In this document: in pieces, positions 9,181 through 19,201 of the stretch
Layout: every line of letters starts with the position of its first letter
Numbering within the stretch: position 1 is the stretch's first letter
Source of the DNA: Pseudomonas sp. 2FG
Lineage (GTDB): Bacteria; Pseudomonadota; Gammaproteobacteria; Pseudomonadales; Pseudomonadaceae
Reading direction: 5' to 3'
NCBI RefSeq assembly: GCF_005502935.1
Contig: NZ_SCMP01000012.1
Location: 96,994 to 160,993 of the forward strand
DNA length: 64,000 nt
The notes under the pieces: generated by a model
What the model was told of the DNA's origin: nothing
Seen by the model: the letters and a program-made list of their open reading frames with translations, nothing else
Databases searched by the model: none
Translations under genes and position numbers: made by a program

Positions 9181-9665
9181 ATGAGAAAGAGTGGATTATG
9201 TTTAGCTGGTGGGCTGCTGCTGAGCCTTGCGCTGCCAGCCAGCGCCATCGACCTGAATGAAAATTTTGCCCTGAACGTCACGCTGACGGCATTGAGTGAC
9301 TACCGCACGGGCGGCAAGTTCGGCCCGGAGGAGGGCATGGGCAAGAGTGCCGATGGCCATCGCATCAATTATCCGATCGTCGGCGGTACTTTCACCGGCA
9401 GGGCACTGTCATTCCTGGTGGGACGGACATGTCGGTAGCGCGCAACAATCAATGACGTGACGATGCTACTACCGCAGAAGGTCTCGCCAAGCAGGCGAAG
9501 GGTGTCGAGTTGGTGGAGAGCGATTGCTACGGCCGTACAGTCCCTTCATTCAAGACCCAGCCGGGGAAACACGCCTGGCGAAGTGACTACATTTTCGTCG
9601 GCACCATCGACGACGTGAGTTCGGATGAGGTGCTGATCGGCGTCTACAAGGTGGACGGTAATTAG
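9181..9665 (+). pseudogene. Decayed signal-peptide/DUF3237-like gene
   Basis: An intact beginning (MRKSGLCLAGGLLLSLALPASA, GGAGCGG upstream) leads into ALNVTLTALSDYRTGG, which looks like the start of a TorF-type putative porin. The sequence then changes to GHRINYPIVGGTFTGRALS, which resembles DUF3237. The frame breaks near 9410: the next DUF3237-like words (DMSVARNN) lie in another frame, and the tail DYIFVGTIDDVSSDEVLIGVYKV ends at 9665 in yet another register. So this is a broken gene, possibly a fusion of two. The family assignment is moderate because it rests on short patterns. Confidence 0.55.
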
Positions 9666-9785
9666 CTGCTGATCTCGGAATCGCAACCGGTCGCCTCTGT
9701 TAAGTCGTGGCGTCTTGTCACGGTGTTCGGATCTTCTGTCTTTGCGTTTTGCTTTACGACTACAAGAACAATAACCGAGGTTCAT

Positions 9786-11018
9786 ATGTCCAGTTCATCA
9801 GCCCCTCAGCGCAATTCGCTGCGCACGATAGGGCTCTGTTTTTTCGTTGCACTGCTTGAAGGCTTGGATCTTCAGGCCACTGGTATTGCCGCGCCATACA
9901 TATCGAGAGAGTTTGCCCTGACCCCGGCCACGCTCGGCTGGGTGTTCAGCGCTGGCCTCATCGGCCTATTGCCGGGTGCAGTGGTTGGTGGTTGGCTGGC
10001 GGATCGCTTCGGTCGCAAGTTCGTCCTGATCACAGCAACTATCCTGTTTGGTCTGTTCTCGCTGCTCACTGCGCACAGTGCCACTTACGAAGACCTGCTG
10101 GTGGCCAGGTTGGTGACCGGCCTTGGCCTGGGAGCTGCGCTGCCGATTCTGATCGCCCTTTCCTCTGAAGCCGCTGATGACCATTTACGCAATACGGCGG
10201 TGAGTCTGACCTACTGCGGGGTGCCGCTGGGCGGTGCGATAGCTGCGTTGATAGGCATGCTTTCGGTGTCTGGTGACTGGCGCTTGGTGTTCTACGTTGG
10301 CGGTATTACCCCGCTGCTGATTGCGCTATTGCTTGCCCTCTGGTTGCCGGAGTCCCGCGTCTATCAGGGACGATCCGCTGCCGGCTCTTCGATTCATCTG
10401 CGCAATGCGGCGGGTTCCCTGTTCAGTCAGAGGCGCGGGCGGGGCACTCTTCTGCTCTGGTCTAGCTGCTTTTTCACCCTGACGATTCTCTACATGCTGT
10501 TGAACTGGCTACCGTCCTTACTGCTTGAGCGAGGCCTGGGCCGCCTTGACGTAGCGGTAATCCAGGTACTGTTCAATGTCGGGGGTGTTGCTGGGTCGCT
10601 GTTGGCAGGGCAGCTGATGGATCGGCATAGACCTCTTCTGGCGGTAGTTCTCGCCTATCTGGGTATGCTCGTTTCATTGGCAGCGCTAGGAACGGTTGAT
10701 CAATTGCACTGGCTATTGCTGGCGGGATTGGCGGCTGGGGGCTGTGCCGTAGGTGGGCAGCTGATTCTCTACGCTCTAGCGCCACGAATGTATCCGGCCG
10801 ATATCCGCGCCACTGGTGTGGGCGTTGCAGTCGCCGTGGGGCGACTTGGCTCGATGGCTGGGCCTCTGATAGCAGGCCAGTTGTTGGCAGCGGGCACTGG
10901 TGTCGGCGGCCTGCTGCTTGCTGCTTCCCCAGTAGTGGTGCTCGCTGCGGTTACTGCCGCCGGACTCATCAATCGCAATGCAGATGAGCTCGAAGTCGGT
11001 GCCCTGCCAAAGTCTTAA
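9786..11018 (+). CDS. MFS aromatic-acid transporter, MhpT-like
   Basis: 410 residues from ATG 9786, chosen for the GAGG at 9777-9780 and the clean N-terminus (MSSSSAPQRNSLRTIGLCFFVALLEGLDLQATGIAAPYI). Twelve hydrophobic segments and the MFS loop motif GGWLADRFGRKFVLI are present. The acidic first helix (EGLD) and the GVPLGGAIAALIG region match the aromatic acid:H+ symporter family, with closest recall to E. coli MhpT, the 3-(3-hydroxyphenyl)propionate transporter. No mhp catabolic genes are in the window, so the substrate may be another hydroxylated aromatic acid. Two overlapping AANAANAA motifs lie just ahead of its ribosome site. Confidence 0.8.
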   Translation: MSSSSAPQRNSLRTIGLCFFVALLEGLDLQATGIAAPYISREFALTPATLGWVFSAGLIGLLPGAVVGGWLADRFGRKFVLITATILFGLFSLLTAHSATYEDLLVARLVTGLGLGAALPILIALSSEAADDHLRNTAVSLTYCGVPLGGAIAALIGMLSVSGDWRLVFYVGGITPLLIALLLALWLPESRVYQGRSAAGSSIHLRNAAGSLFSQRRGRGTLLLWSSCFFTLTILYMLLNWLPSLLLERGLGRLDVAVIQVLFNVGGVAGSLLAGQLMDRHRPLLAVVLAYLGMLVSLAALGTVDQLHWLLLAGLAAGGCAVGGQLILYALAPRMYPADIRATGVGVAVAVGRLGSMAGPLIAGQLLAAGTGVGGLLLAASPVVVLAAVTAAGLINRNADELEVGALPKS

Positions 11019-11275
11019 ACAGGGTGTATGTCCATTTTCATTCCTTGTTTGCTCCGGGATGAGAATGTCTTTTCCGCGTAACTGTTGCTGCCACGGGGAG
11101 TGCAGCGGCAGTTACGCGGACTCCCTATGGGACGTGCATGAATTCCCCATCTCCGCTCAGAGGAGGCGCCGAGATTGGGTAAAGCGCCATAGGAGACGGT
11201 TCAGGTGGTGCAGTGAGGCCTAGGAAAGAGAGTTTAATCTGCGCCCACTGAGCCTCACGGCCGGTCCGTCTGCTG

Positions 11276-11308
11276 TAAAAACTCCCAGGGCAGTCCTGCC
11301 GCCGGGAG
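11276..11308 (-). terminator. pobA terminator
   Basis: On the minus strand CTCCCGGC pairs with the GCC..GGGAG arm (11282-11308) and is followed by TTTTTACAGC. It lies 10 bases after the pobA stop. The remaining intergenic bases back to 11019 hold nothing else I recognise. Confidence 0.7.
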
Positions 11309-11317
11309 CCGGAGAAA

Positions 11318-13532
<2,215 letters not shown>

Positions 13533-13564
13533 CTGTGTCCGGCAACGCACGCAAAGGAAATCCG

Positions 13565-14494
13565 GTGAACATCGATACCCGTATCAAATTCCGCCACCTC
13601 GTGTGTTTTCTCGAAGTGGCGCGGCAGGGGACTCTGGCGAAGGCGGCGGACAAGCTGGCGGTGAGTCAGCCGGCGATCTCGAAGACCCTCAAGGAGCTGG
13701 AGGAGCTTCTCGCTGCCAGCCTGTTCGAGCGCAGCAAGAGTGGCGTCAGCCTGACCGAGGCCGGGGTGGCCTTCCTGCGTTATGCCGGGCCCTGCGTGCA
13801 GGCGCTGCGCGATGGGGTCAACAGCCTGCGGGCGGGCGAGTACGAGTCGGGTGTGGTCAGGCTCGGGGTGCTGTCCACGGTGGAAAGCCTGCTGGTGCCG
13901 GAGGTCGTGCGCCGCCTGCACGAGCGCCACCCGGCGCTGGTCGTCAGCGTGGTGACCGGGCCGAGCGCGTACCTGCTCTCGCAGTTGCGCGTGGGCGATC
14001 TCGATCTGGTGGCAGGCCGCATGACCGATAGCCCGCAGATCCAGGGGCTGACTTTCGAACACCTGTACAGCGAATCCATGACCCTGGTGGTACGCGCCGG
14101 TCACCCGCTGCTGGCCGGGCCGCTCGATCGCAGCCGGCTGGAAGACTTCCCGCTGGTTCTGCCGCTGGCCGGCACCACCATTCGCAAGTTCGCCGACAGC
14201 CTGATCGTGCAGTGCGGTATCAGCCCGCCACGGCAACGCCTGGAGACGCTGTCCGTGGCCCTCAGCCGGCGTTATGTGCTGTGCAGCGATGCGATTTGGA
14301 TCGCCCCGTTCGATGCGGTTCGTCTGGATCTGCGCCGGGGCGAGCTGGCTGAAATCGAGCTTGGCATCCAGGAGCCGGGTGGGTCGGTGGGCATTTGCAG
14401 TAACGCCACGCTGCCGCTCTCGCTCGCGGCGCACTGGTGCCTCGAGGTGCTGCGCGAGGTGGGGCAGGACTACCGAGAGGGGATCTATCCATAA
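13565..14494 (+). CDS. pcaQ: LysR-family regulator of pcaHG
   Basis: 309 residues from a GTG start at 13565 with AAGGAAA upstream; the longer reading frame from 13331 overlaps pobR and is rejected. The N-terminal HTH (FRHLVCFLEVARQGTLAKAADKLAVSQPAISKTLKELEELL) is typical of LysR proteins and the whole N-terminus matches PcaQ. PcaQ activates protocatechuate dioxygenase genes in response to beta-carboxy-muconate-type metabolites. Here it is transcribed in the same direction as pcaHG, 117 bases upstream. A PcaQ-type operator overlaps its own stop codon. Confidence 0.92.
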   Translation: MNIDTRIKFRHLVCFLEVARQGTLAKAADKLAVSQPAISKTLKELEELLAASLFERSKSGVSLTEAGVAFLRYAGPCVQALRDGVNSLRAGEYESGVVRLGVLSTVESLLVPEVVRRLHERHPALVVSVVTGPSAYLLSQLRVGDLDLVAGRMTDSPQIQGLTFEHLYSESMTLVVRAGHPLLAGPLDRSRLEDFPLVLPLAGTTIRKFADSLIVQCGISPPRQRLETLSVALSRRYVLCSDAIWIAPFDAVRLDLRRGELAEIELGIQEPGGSVGICSNATLPLSLAAHWCLEVLREVGQDYREGIYP

Positions 14495-14506
14495 CCATTT
14501 GGTTAT
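14491..14506. promoter_or_regulatory. PcaQ-type operator upstream of pcaH
   Basis: ATAACC-ATTT-GGTTAT, a 6-4-6 inverted repeat. It matches the ATAACC-N4-GGTTAA element described for PcaQ in Sinorhizobium except for the last base, which makes it a perfect palindrome. It starts over the pcaQ stop codon and lies about 105 bases ahead of pcaH. Confidence 0.75.
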
Positions 14507-14611
14507 GTTTGACGGGCATTTTTTCAGTTTTCGCCCTCCGACTGTTGTTCGAGACTGCAGACCCAGGCCGTTGCTCAGGCCACTCGATCAATCAAACAAG
14601 AGGAGACCGAT

Positions 14612-15331
14612 ATGTCTGATGCGGACCACAGCCGCTTCGTCATTCGTGACCGCAACTGGCACCCCAAAGCCTTCACACCCGACTACAAGACCTCGGTCGC
14701 GCGTTCGCCGCGCCAGGCTCTGGTGAGCATTCCGCAGTCGGTTTCCGAAACCAGCGGTCCGGACTTCTCGCACCTGAAGATGGGCCAGTACGACAACGAC
14801 CTGCTGCTGAACTTCAACAACGGCGGCCTGCCGGTAGGCGAGCGGATCATCGTTTCCGGTCGAGTCTTCGATCAGTACGGCAAGCCGATCCCGCACACCT
14901 TGGTGGAGATGTGGCAGGCCAACGCCGGCGGCCGCTACCGCCACAAGAACGACCGCTACCTGGCGCCGCTGGACCCGAACTTCGCTGGCGTCGGCCGTGC
15001 CCTCACCGACAGCGAGGGTAACTACAGCTTCCGTACCATCAAGCCCGGCCCCTATCCCTGGCGCAACGGCCCGAACGACTGGCGTCCGGCGCATATCCAC
15101 TTCTCCATTAGCGGGCCGTCGATCTCTACCCGCCTGATCACCCAGTTGTATTTCGAAGGCGATCCGCTGATCCCGATGTGCCCGATCGTCAAGTCGATCG
15201 CCAACCCGGATGCGGTGCAGAGCCTGATCGCCAGGCTCGATATGAGCATGGCCAATCCGATGGATTGCCTGGCCTACCGCTTCGACATCGTCCTGCGCGG
15301 CCAGCGCAAGACTCACTTCGAAAACTGCTGA
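14612..15331 (+). CDS. pcaH: Protocatechuate 3,4-dioxygenase beta subunit
   Basis: 239 residues; GAGGAG lies just upstream of ATG 14612. With PcaG it forms the non-heme Fe(III) intradiol dioxygenase that cleaves protocatechuate to 3-carboxy-cis,cis-muconate. The four iron ligands can be read: Tyr109 (GGRYRHKND), Tyr148 (GPYPW), His161 and His163 (RPAHIHFS), one position off the classic P. putida beta numbering. Its stop overlaps the ribosome site of pcaG. Confidence 0.97.
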   Translation: MSDADHSRFVIRDRNWHPKAFTPDYKTSVARSPRQALVSIPQSVSETSGPDFSHLKMGQYDNDLLLNFNNGGLPVGERIIVSGRVFDQYGKPIPHTLVEMWQANAGGRYRHKNDRYLAPLDPNFAGVGRALTDSEGNYSFRTIKPGPYPWRNGPNDWRPAHIHFSISGPSISTRLITQLYFEGDPLIPMCPIVKSIANPDAVQSLIARLDMSMANPMDCLAYRFDIVLRGQRKTHFENC

Positions 15332-15343
15332 GGAGGCGTGAGT

Positions 15344-15952
15344 ATGCCTATCGAACTGCTGCCGGAAACCCCTTCGCAAACCGCCGGCCCCTACGTGCAT
15401 ATCGGTCTGGCCCTGGCAGCCGCCGGCAACCCGAGCCGCGACCAGGAAATCTGGAACGAAATGGCCAAGCCTGGCGCGCCCGGCGAACACCTGATCCTGA
15501 TCGGCAATGTCTACGACGGTAACGGTCATCTGGTGCGCGACTCTTTCCTGGAGTTCTGGCAGGCCAACCATGAGGGTGTCTATGACGACGCCTTCGATCT
15601 GGAGAAACCCTTCAACGGCTTCGGCCGTACCGCCACCAACTTCGATGCCGGTAGCGAGTGGACCATCCACACCGTCAAGCCGGGCGTGGTGCAAAACGCA
15701 GCCGGCGTGCCGATGGCGCCGCATATCAATGTCAGCCTGTTCGCCCGCGGCATCAATATCCACCTGCAGACCCGCCTGTACTTCGACGACGAAGCCGAGG
15801 CCAACGGCAGGGATCCGGTGCTCAACCTGATCGAGCAGCCGCAACGTCGCGAGACCCTGGTGGCCAAGCGTTGCGAGGTGGACGGCAAGCCGGCCTACCG
15901 CTTCGATATCCGCATCCAGGGAGAAGGGGAAACGGTTTTCTTTGACTTCTGA
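15344..15952 (+). CDS. pcaG: Protocatechuate 3,4-dioxygenase alpha subunit
   Basis: 202 residues. ATG 15344 is chosen over GTG 15338 because AGGAGG at 15331-15336 is then 7 bases away. The N-terminus MPIELLPETPSQTAGPYVHIGLA is that of PcaG. Alpha subunits shape the active site with the beta iron centre and lack its own full iron ligand set. Tightly coupled to pcaH. Its last 11 bases overlap the first codons of a broken AFG1/ZapE-like gene. Confidence 0.96.
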   Translation: MPIELLPETPSQTAGPYVHIGLALAAAGNPSRDQEIWNEMAKPGAPGEHLILIGNVYDGNGHLVRDSFLEFWQANHEGVYDDAFDLEKPFNGFGRTATNFDAGSEWTIHTVKPGVVQNAAGVPMAPHINVSLFARGINIHLQTRLYFDDEAEANGRDPVLNLIEQPQRRETLVAKRCEVDGKPAYRFDIRIQGEGETVFFDF

Positions 15953-16607
15953 ACTACGGGAACCTGATTGGGACAAGCTCGCCGAACCGGTCGCCGACCG
16001 CGTTCGGCGACATTTCAATCAGGTGCTGGAGGCTCGCGGTTATCGGGCCGACGGCGCGCAACAGACCGCCATCGAGCTGCTCGGCGGCTGGCTGGGCGAG
16101 CACCTGGCCGGCCGCAAGGGCTGGCTGCCTGGGTTTACCTCTGGGGTGGTGTGGGGCGCGGCAAGAGTTTCGTCATGGACGCCTTCTTCGCCGCCGCGCC
16201 CGTGGCGGCCAAGCGGCGGGTGCATTTTCATGCCTTCCTGCAGGAACTGCAGGAGCGGATGCTCTCTTTCAGCGCTCCTTGGTCGCCAGCTCAAGGCACT
16301 GGAGGAGGGCGTGGGGCTGGATTTCAGCGAGATGTTCGAGCGACCGCGATCGGCCAGCGACTACCTGTGGTTGATCGAGCGTTTCCCGCGCATGGCTGTG
16401 GGTGGGCTGGGCCGACTTGGCGGCTATCCGGCGGATGTGAGCCAGCGTTTTCTCAAGTTCATCGACATCGCCTATGACAGCCGCCTGCGCCTGCAACTGT
16501 TCTGCGCCGTACCGCCGAAGCAGCTTGCCGAGGGCGGTGCTGCGGTGGATTTTGCGCGCAGCTTGAGTCGCTTGCGGCAATTGCGTCTGCTGCGATTGCC
16601 GGGCTGA
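15942..16607 (+). pseudogene. Broken AFG1/ZapE-like ATPase
   Basis: From a TTG at 15942 the frame reads LTSELREPDWDKLAEPVADRV...GRKGWLP. Near 16130 one base is missing: the Walker A segment YLWGGVGRGKSFVMDAFF continues in the next frame, followed by RRVHFHAFLQELQERM. Then the middle of the protein, including the Walker B/CFDEF region, is absent. The C-terminal piece (DFSEMFERPRSASDYLWLIERFP ... FLKFIDIAYDSRLRLQLFCAVPPKQLAEG) resumes in the first frame. This matches the AFG1/ZapE family in order but lacks roughly 150 residues, so it is a pseudogene. Confidence 0.8.
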
Positions 16608-16787
16608 AAAACCAGTCCCGAACGTGCTTATGGCACGCCGGGAGTCTGGCACCTGACGTGGGGGGCGTGCGGTTTCACCTCGTGAGCGAAGCCGAGCCGG
16701 GCGCCCCTTGAATACCTGACCAGTGGCTTGAGCATGGGGCGCCAGAGGCAGCGCCAAGGTAGAAGCCCTGTCAGCCGAGGTCAATTG

Positions 16788-16815
16788 CGATTATCGAACT
16801 TTGGTTCGATAATCG
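16788..16815. promoter_or_regulatory. PcaR-type operator upstream of pcaR
   Basis: A perfect inverted repeat with 12-base arms (CGATTATCGAAC and its complement) and a 4-base spacer. The right arm plus flank reads GTTCGATAATCGACC, close to the PcaR box GTTCGATAATCGCAC reported in P. putida. It lies 40 bases before pcaR and suggests autoregulation. Confidence 0.8.
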
Positions 16816-16854
16816 ACCGACACTTCGGCTCCATTGCCTGCCAGGACAAGAACA

Positions 16855-17697
16855 ATGAGCGACGACTCCCGCGTAAGCCTGCCACCACTAGCGCCTCCGA
16901 TCATTGCCTCGCCGGCCAAGCGCATCGAGGCATTCGCCGGTGATCCGAACTTCATGACCTCCCTGGCCAGGGGGCTCGCCGTCATCCACGCGTTTCAGGA
17001 GCGCAAGCGCCACCTGACCATCGCGCAGATCAGCCACCGTACCGAGATTCCCCGCGCGGCGGTGCGCCGCTGCCTGTATACCCTGATGAAGCTGGGTTAC
17101 GTCACCACCGACGGGCGCACCTACTCGCTGCTGCCCAAGGTGTTGACCCTGGGCCACGCCTACCTGTCCTCGACCCCGCTGGCGGTCACCGCCCAGCCGA
17201 TCCTCGACCGCCTCAGCGAGCAACTGCACGAAGCCTGCTCCATCGCCACCCTGGAGGGCGACGAGATTCTCTATCTGGCGCGCTCGGCCACGCCGCAGCG
17301 GTTGATCTCGGTCGATCTGAGTGTCGGCAGTCGCCTGCCGGCCTATTGCACGTCCATGGGGCGGATTCTGCTCGCGGCCCTGGATGACGCGGCACTGAGC
17401 GACTACCTCGGACATGCCGATCTGCAGGTGAAGACCTCGCGCACCGTACACACCCCCGAAGCACTGCGGGCCAGCATCGAGGAGATCCGCCGGCAGGGCT
17501 GGGTGGTGATCGACCAGGAGCTTGAGGTCGGCCTGCGTTCGGTGGCGGTGCCGGTCAGGGATTCGGCCGGGCAGGTGCTGGCGGCCCTCAACGTCGGCAC
17601 CCATGCCGGTCGAGTGACCCGCAAGGAGCTGGAGTCGCGCTTTCTGCCGGCGTTGCTGGAGGCCAGCAAGGAACTCAGTGCGCGGTTATTCCCTTAG
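16855..17697 (+). CDS. pcaR: IclR-family regulator of the beta-ketoadipate pathway
   Basis: 280 residues from ATG 16855 (AGGA upstream). The N-terminal winged helix spans roughly residues 40-95 (FMTSLARGLAVIHAFQERKRHLTIAQISHRTEIPRAAVRRCLYTLMKLGYV), and the IclR effector domain follows (ACSIATLEGDEILYLARS, RLPAYCTSMGRILLAAL). PcaR activates pcaIJ and other pca genes with beta-ketoadipate as coinducer. Matching operators are found before pcaR, after pcaR and before pcaI. An AAGAACAA motif overlaps the start codon. Confidence 0.95.
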   Translation: MSDDSRVSLPPLAPPIIASPAKRIEAFAGDPNFMTSLARGLAVIHAFQERKRHLTIAQISHRTEIPRAAVRRCLYTLMKLGYVTTDGRTYSLLPKVLTLGHAYLSSTPLAVTAQPILDRLSEQLHEACSIATLEGDEILYLARSATPQRLISVDLSVGSRLPAYCTSMGRILLAALDDAALSDYLGHADLQVKTSRTVHTPEALRASIEEIRRQGWVVIDQELEVGLRSVAVPVRDSAGQVLAALNVGTHAGRVTRKELESRFLPALLEASKELSARLFP

Positions 17698-17726
17698 CCG
17701 GTTAGCCGCTATTTGCCGGTAAAGCC

Positions 17727-17790
17727 GTTCGATTATCGGCTGGTAGGTCGATGATCGAATTGTGCGGGTGGGCAGCACGCCTTACTGTTC
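17727..17790 (+). promoter_or_regulatory. Orphan PcaR-type promoter
   Basis: GTTCGATTATCG, then GTCGAT-ATCG-ATTGT, then TACTGTT. All these blocks occur at the same spacing (56 bases from the first G to TACTGTT) in the pcaI promoter at 34826-34888. No pca gene follows; the next gene is benR. Confidence 0.65.
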
Positions 17791-17858
17791 AGCTTGCAGC
17801 ACTCCATCTGGCGTGCGCCCAGATGAAAACAATGAGACGTTGCCGTGGCTATGCTTTT

Positions 17859-17876
17859 GTAGGAGCGAGCTCCTAC
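17859..17876. repeat. Short REP-like hairpin
   Basis: GTAGGAGC and GCTCCTAC form an 8-base stem with a 2-base loop. The GTAGGAGCGAGCT word is common in intergenic repeats of Pseudomonas. Confidence 0.5.
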
Positions 17877-18005
17877 ATGTACGGGCTCGCCCGCCGGTCA
17901 GTTGTCTGACAATCTGCGGTAGGGAATCCAGTAGATTAGCGGTAGCACTTGGCGTGGATGCCTGTGCCGCGAGAGCCGAGTAATGACATTAAGAGCGTCT
18001 TGCGT

Positions 18006-18962
18006 ATGAATAGCCGCCTGCTGAGTGAACGCAGCATGGTGTTTGAGCGTGGCGACCCCTACGAGGTGTCTGGCTACGTCAATCAGCATGTGGGCACCCA
18101 TTGCATTCGCCTGCCCGCTACCGGCCATCCGCTGTCCAGCCTCAGCCACCGCAAGTTCGCCAGCCTGGATCTTTGCCAGATCAGCTATGGCGGCAAAGTG
18201 CGGGTTACTTCCCCGGCCCTGGAGAGCATCTTTCACCTGCAGATCCTGTTGAAGGGGCATTGCCTGTGGAAGGGCCGCGAGCAGGAAAAATTCCTCGCTC
18301 CCGGCGAGCTGTTGCTGATCAATCCGGATGATCCGGTCGATCTGACCTACTCGGACGATTGCGAAAAATTCATCCTCAAGCTGCCGGTGTCGCTGCTCGA
18401 AACCACCTGCAACGAGCAACGCTGGCTGAAGCCCAGCGAAGGCGTGCGTTTCACCCAGAACCGCTACCGCCTGCAGGAGCTCGAAGGCTTTGTCGGCTTG
18501 CTCGGCCTGGTTTGTCAGGAGGCCGAGTCCGACCTGATCCTGCCGAGGATCAGTGAGCACTACTCGCAGATCATCGCCAGCAAGTTGCTGACCCTGCTCA
18601 AGACCAACGTCAGCCGCGAGGAGCTGTGTGCGCAGGCGGCTTCGTTCGAGCGGATTGCCCATTACATCGACAGCAATCTCAAGCAGGACATCTGCGTCGA
18701 GCAATTGGCCAGCCAGGCGCATATCAGCCTGCGCTCGCTGTATGCCTTGTTCGAGCGGTATGCCGGCAGCACGCCGAAGAGCTACATCCGCGGCAAGAAG
18801 CTGGAACAGATCAAGGCCTGCCTGAGCGATCCCAGTTGTAGCGTGCGCAATGTCACCGAGATCGCGCTGGATTACGGCTTCCTGCACCTCGGACGCTTTT
18901 CCGAGAGCTACAAGCTCGCCTTCGGCGAGCTGCCTTCGGACACCCTCAAGCGTCGCGGCTGA
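18006..18962 (+). CDS. benR: AraC/XylS-family activator of benABCD
   Basis: 318 residues if started at ATG 18006, the same length as P. putida BenR. An upstream in-frame ATG (17949) is possible, and neither has a strong ribosome site. The N-terminal domain (SERSMVFERGDPYEVSGYVNQHVGTHCIRLP) is that of BenR/XylS proteins. The C-terminal AraC units read DICVEQLASQAHISLRSLYALFERYAGSTPKSYI and NVTEIALDYGFLHLGRFSESYKLAFGELPSDTL. BenR responds to benzoate and activates benA. Two XylS-type boxes are seen between this gene and benA. Confidence 0.93.
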   Translation: MNSRLLSERSMVFERGDPYEVSGYVNQHVGTHCIRLPATGHPLSSLSHRKFASLDLCQISYGGKVRVTSPALESIFHLQILLKGHCLWKGREQEKFLAPGELLLINPDDPVDLTYSDDCEKFILKLPVSLLETTCNEQRWLKPSEGVRFTQNRYRLQELEGFVGLLGLVCQEAESDLILPRISEHYSQIIASKLLTLLKTNVSREELCAQAASFERIAHYIDSNLKQDICVEQLASQAHISLRSLYALFERYAGSTPKSYIRGKKLEQIKACLSDPSCSVRNVTEIALDYGFLHLGRFSESYKLAFGELPSDTLKRRG

Positions 18963-19102
18963 AAAGCTGCGGCTTAGCACCGCATTGTCGTTTCCCGGTT
19001 AAACGCATCTGCGCAACTGCCAGTAAGCCCTGGTGATAGCAGGGGCGAGCTATTCCTCTCTCGGCCTGTCCTGGGCTTCTTGTCTATTCGCTTTCTGCGC
19101 CT

Positions 19103-19138
19103 TGCATAAAACGGATAAAGGTCTGCGCAAAGCGGATA
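19103..19138 (+). promoter_or_regulatory. Tandem BenR/XylS boxes of the benA promoter
   Basis: Box 1 at 19103-19117 is TGCA-N6-GGATA, a perfect fit to the XylS/BenR half-site TGCA-N6-GGNTA. Box 2 at 19124-19138 is TGCG-N6-GGATA with one mismatch. Start-to-start spacing is 21 bases, as in the XylS-controlled Pm promoter. The AANAANAA Crc/Hfq-like word AAAAACAA follows at 19180-19187. Confidence 0.88.
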
Positions 19139-19201
19139 TTGCACTCCCTCCCGCGTCCCTAATCTTGGCCTGTCAGTACAAAAACAATGGAGGCCCTGGC
19201 C

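Larger units (their letters stand above)
17698..18005. other. pcaR-benR intergenic region
   Basis: 308 bases without an intact gene. It holds a PcaR-type promoter (17727-17790), a leader-like AAAACAATGAG word at 17826-17836 with no coding sequence behind it, and a small Pseudomonas-type hairpin (17859-17876). The coding part of whatever this promoter served appears to be gone. Confidence 0.6.
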
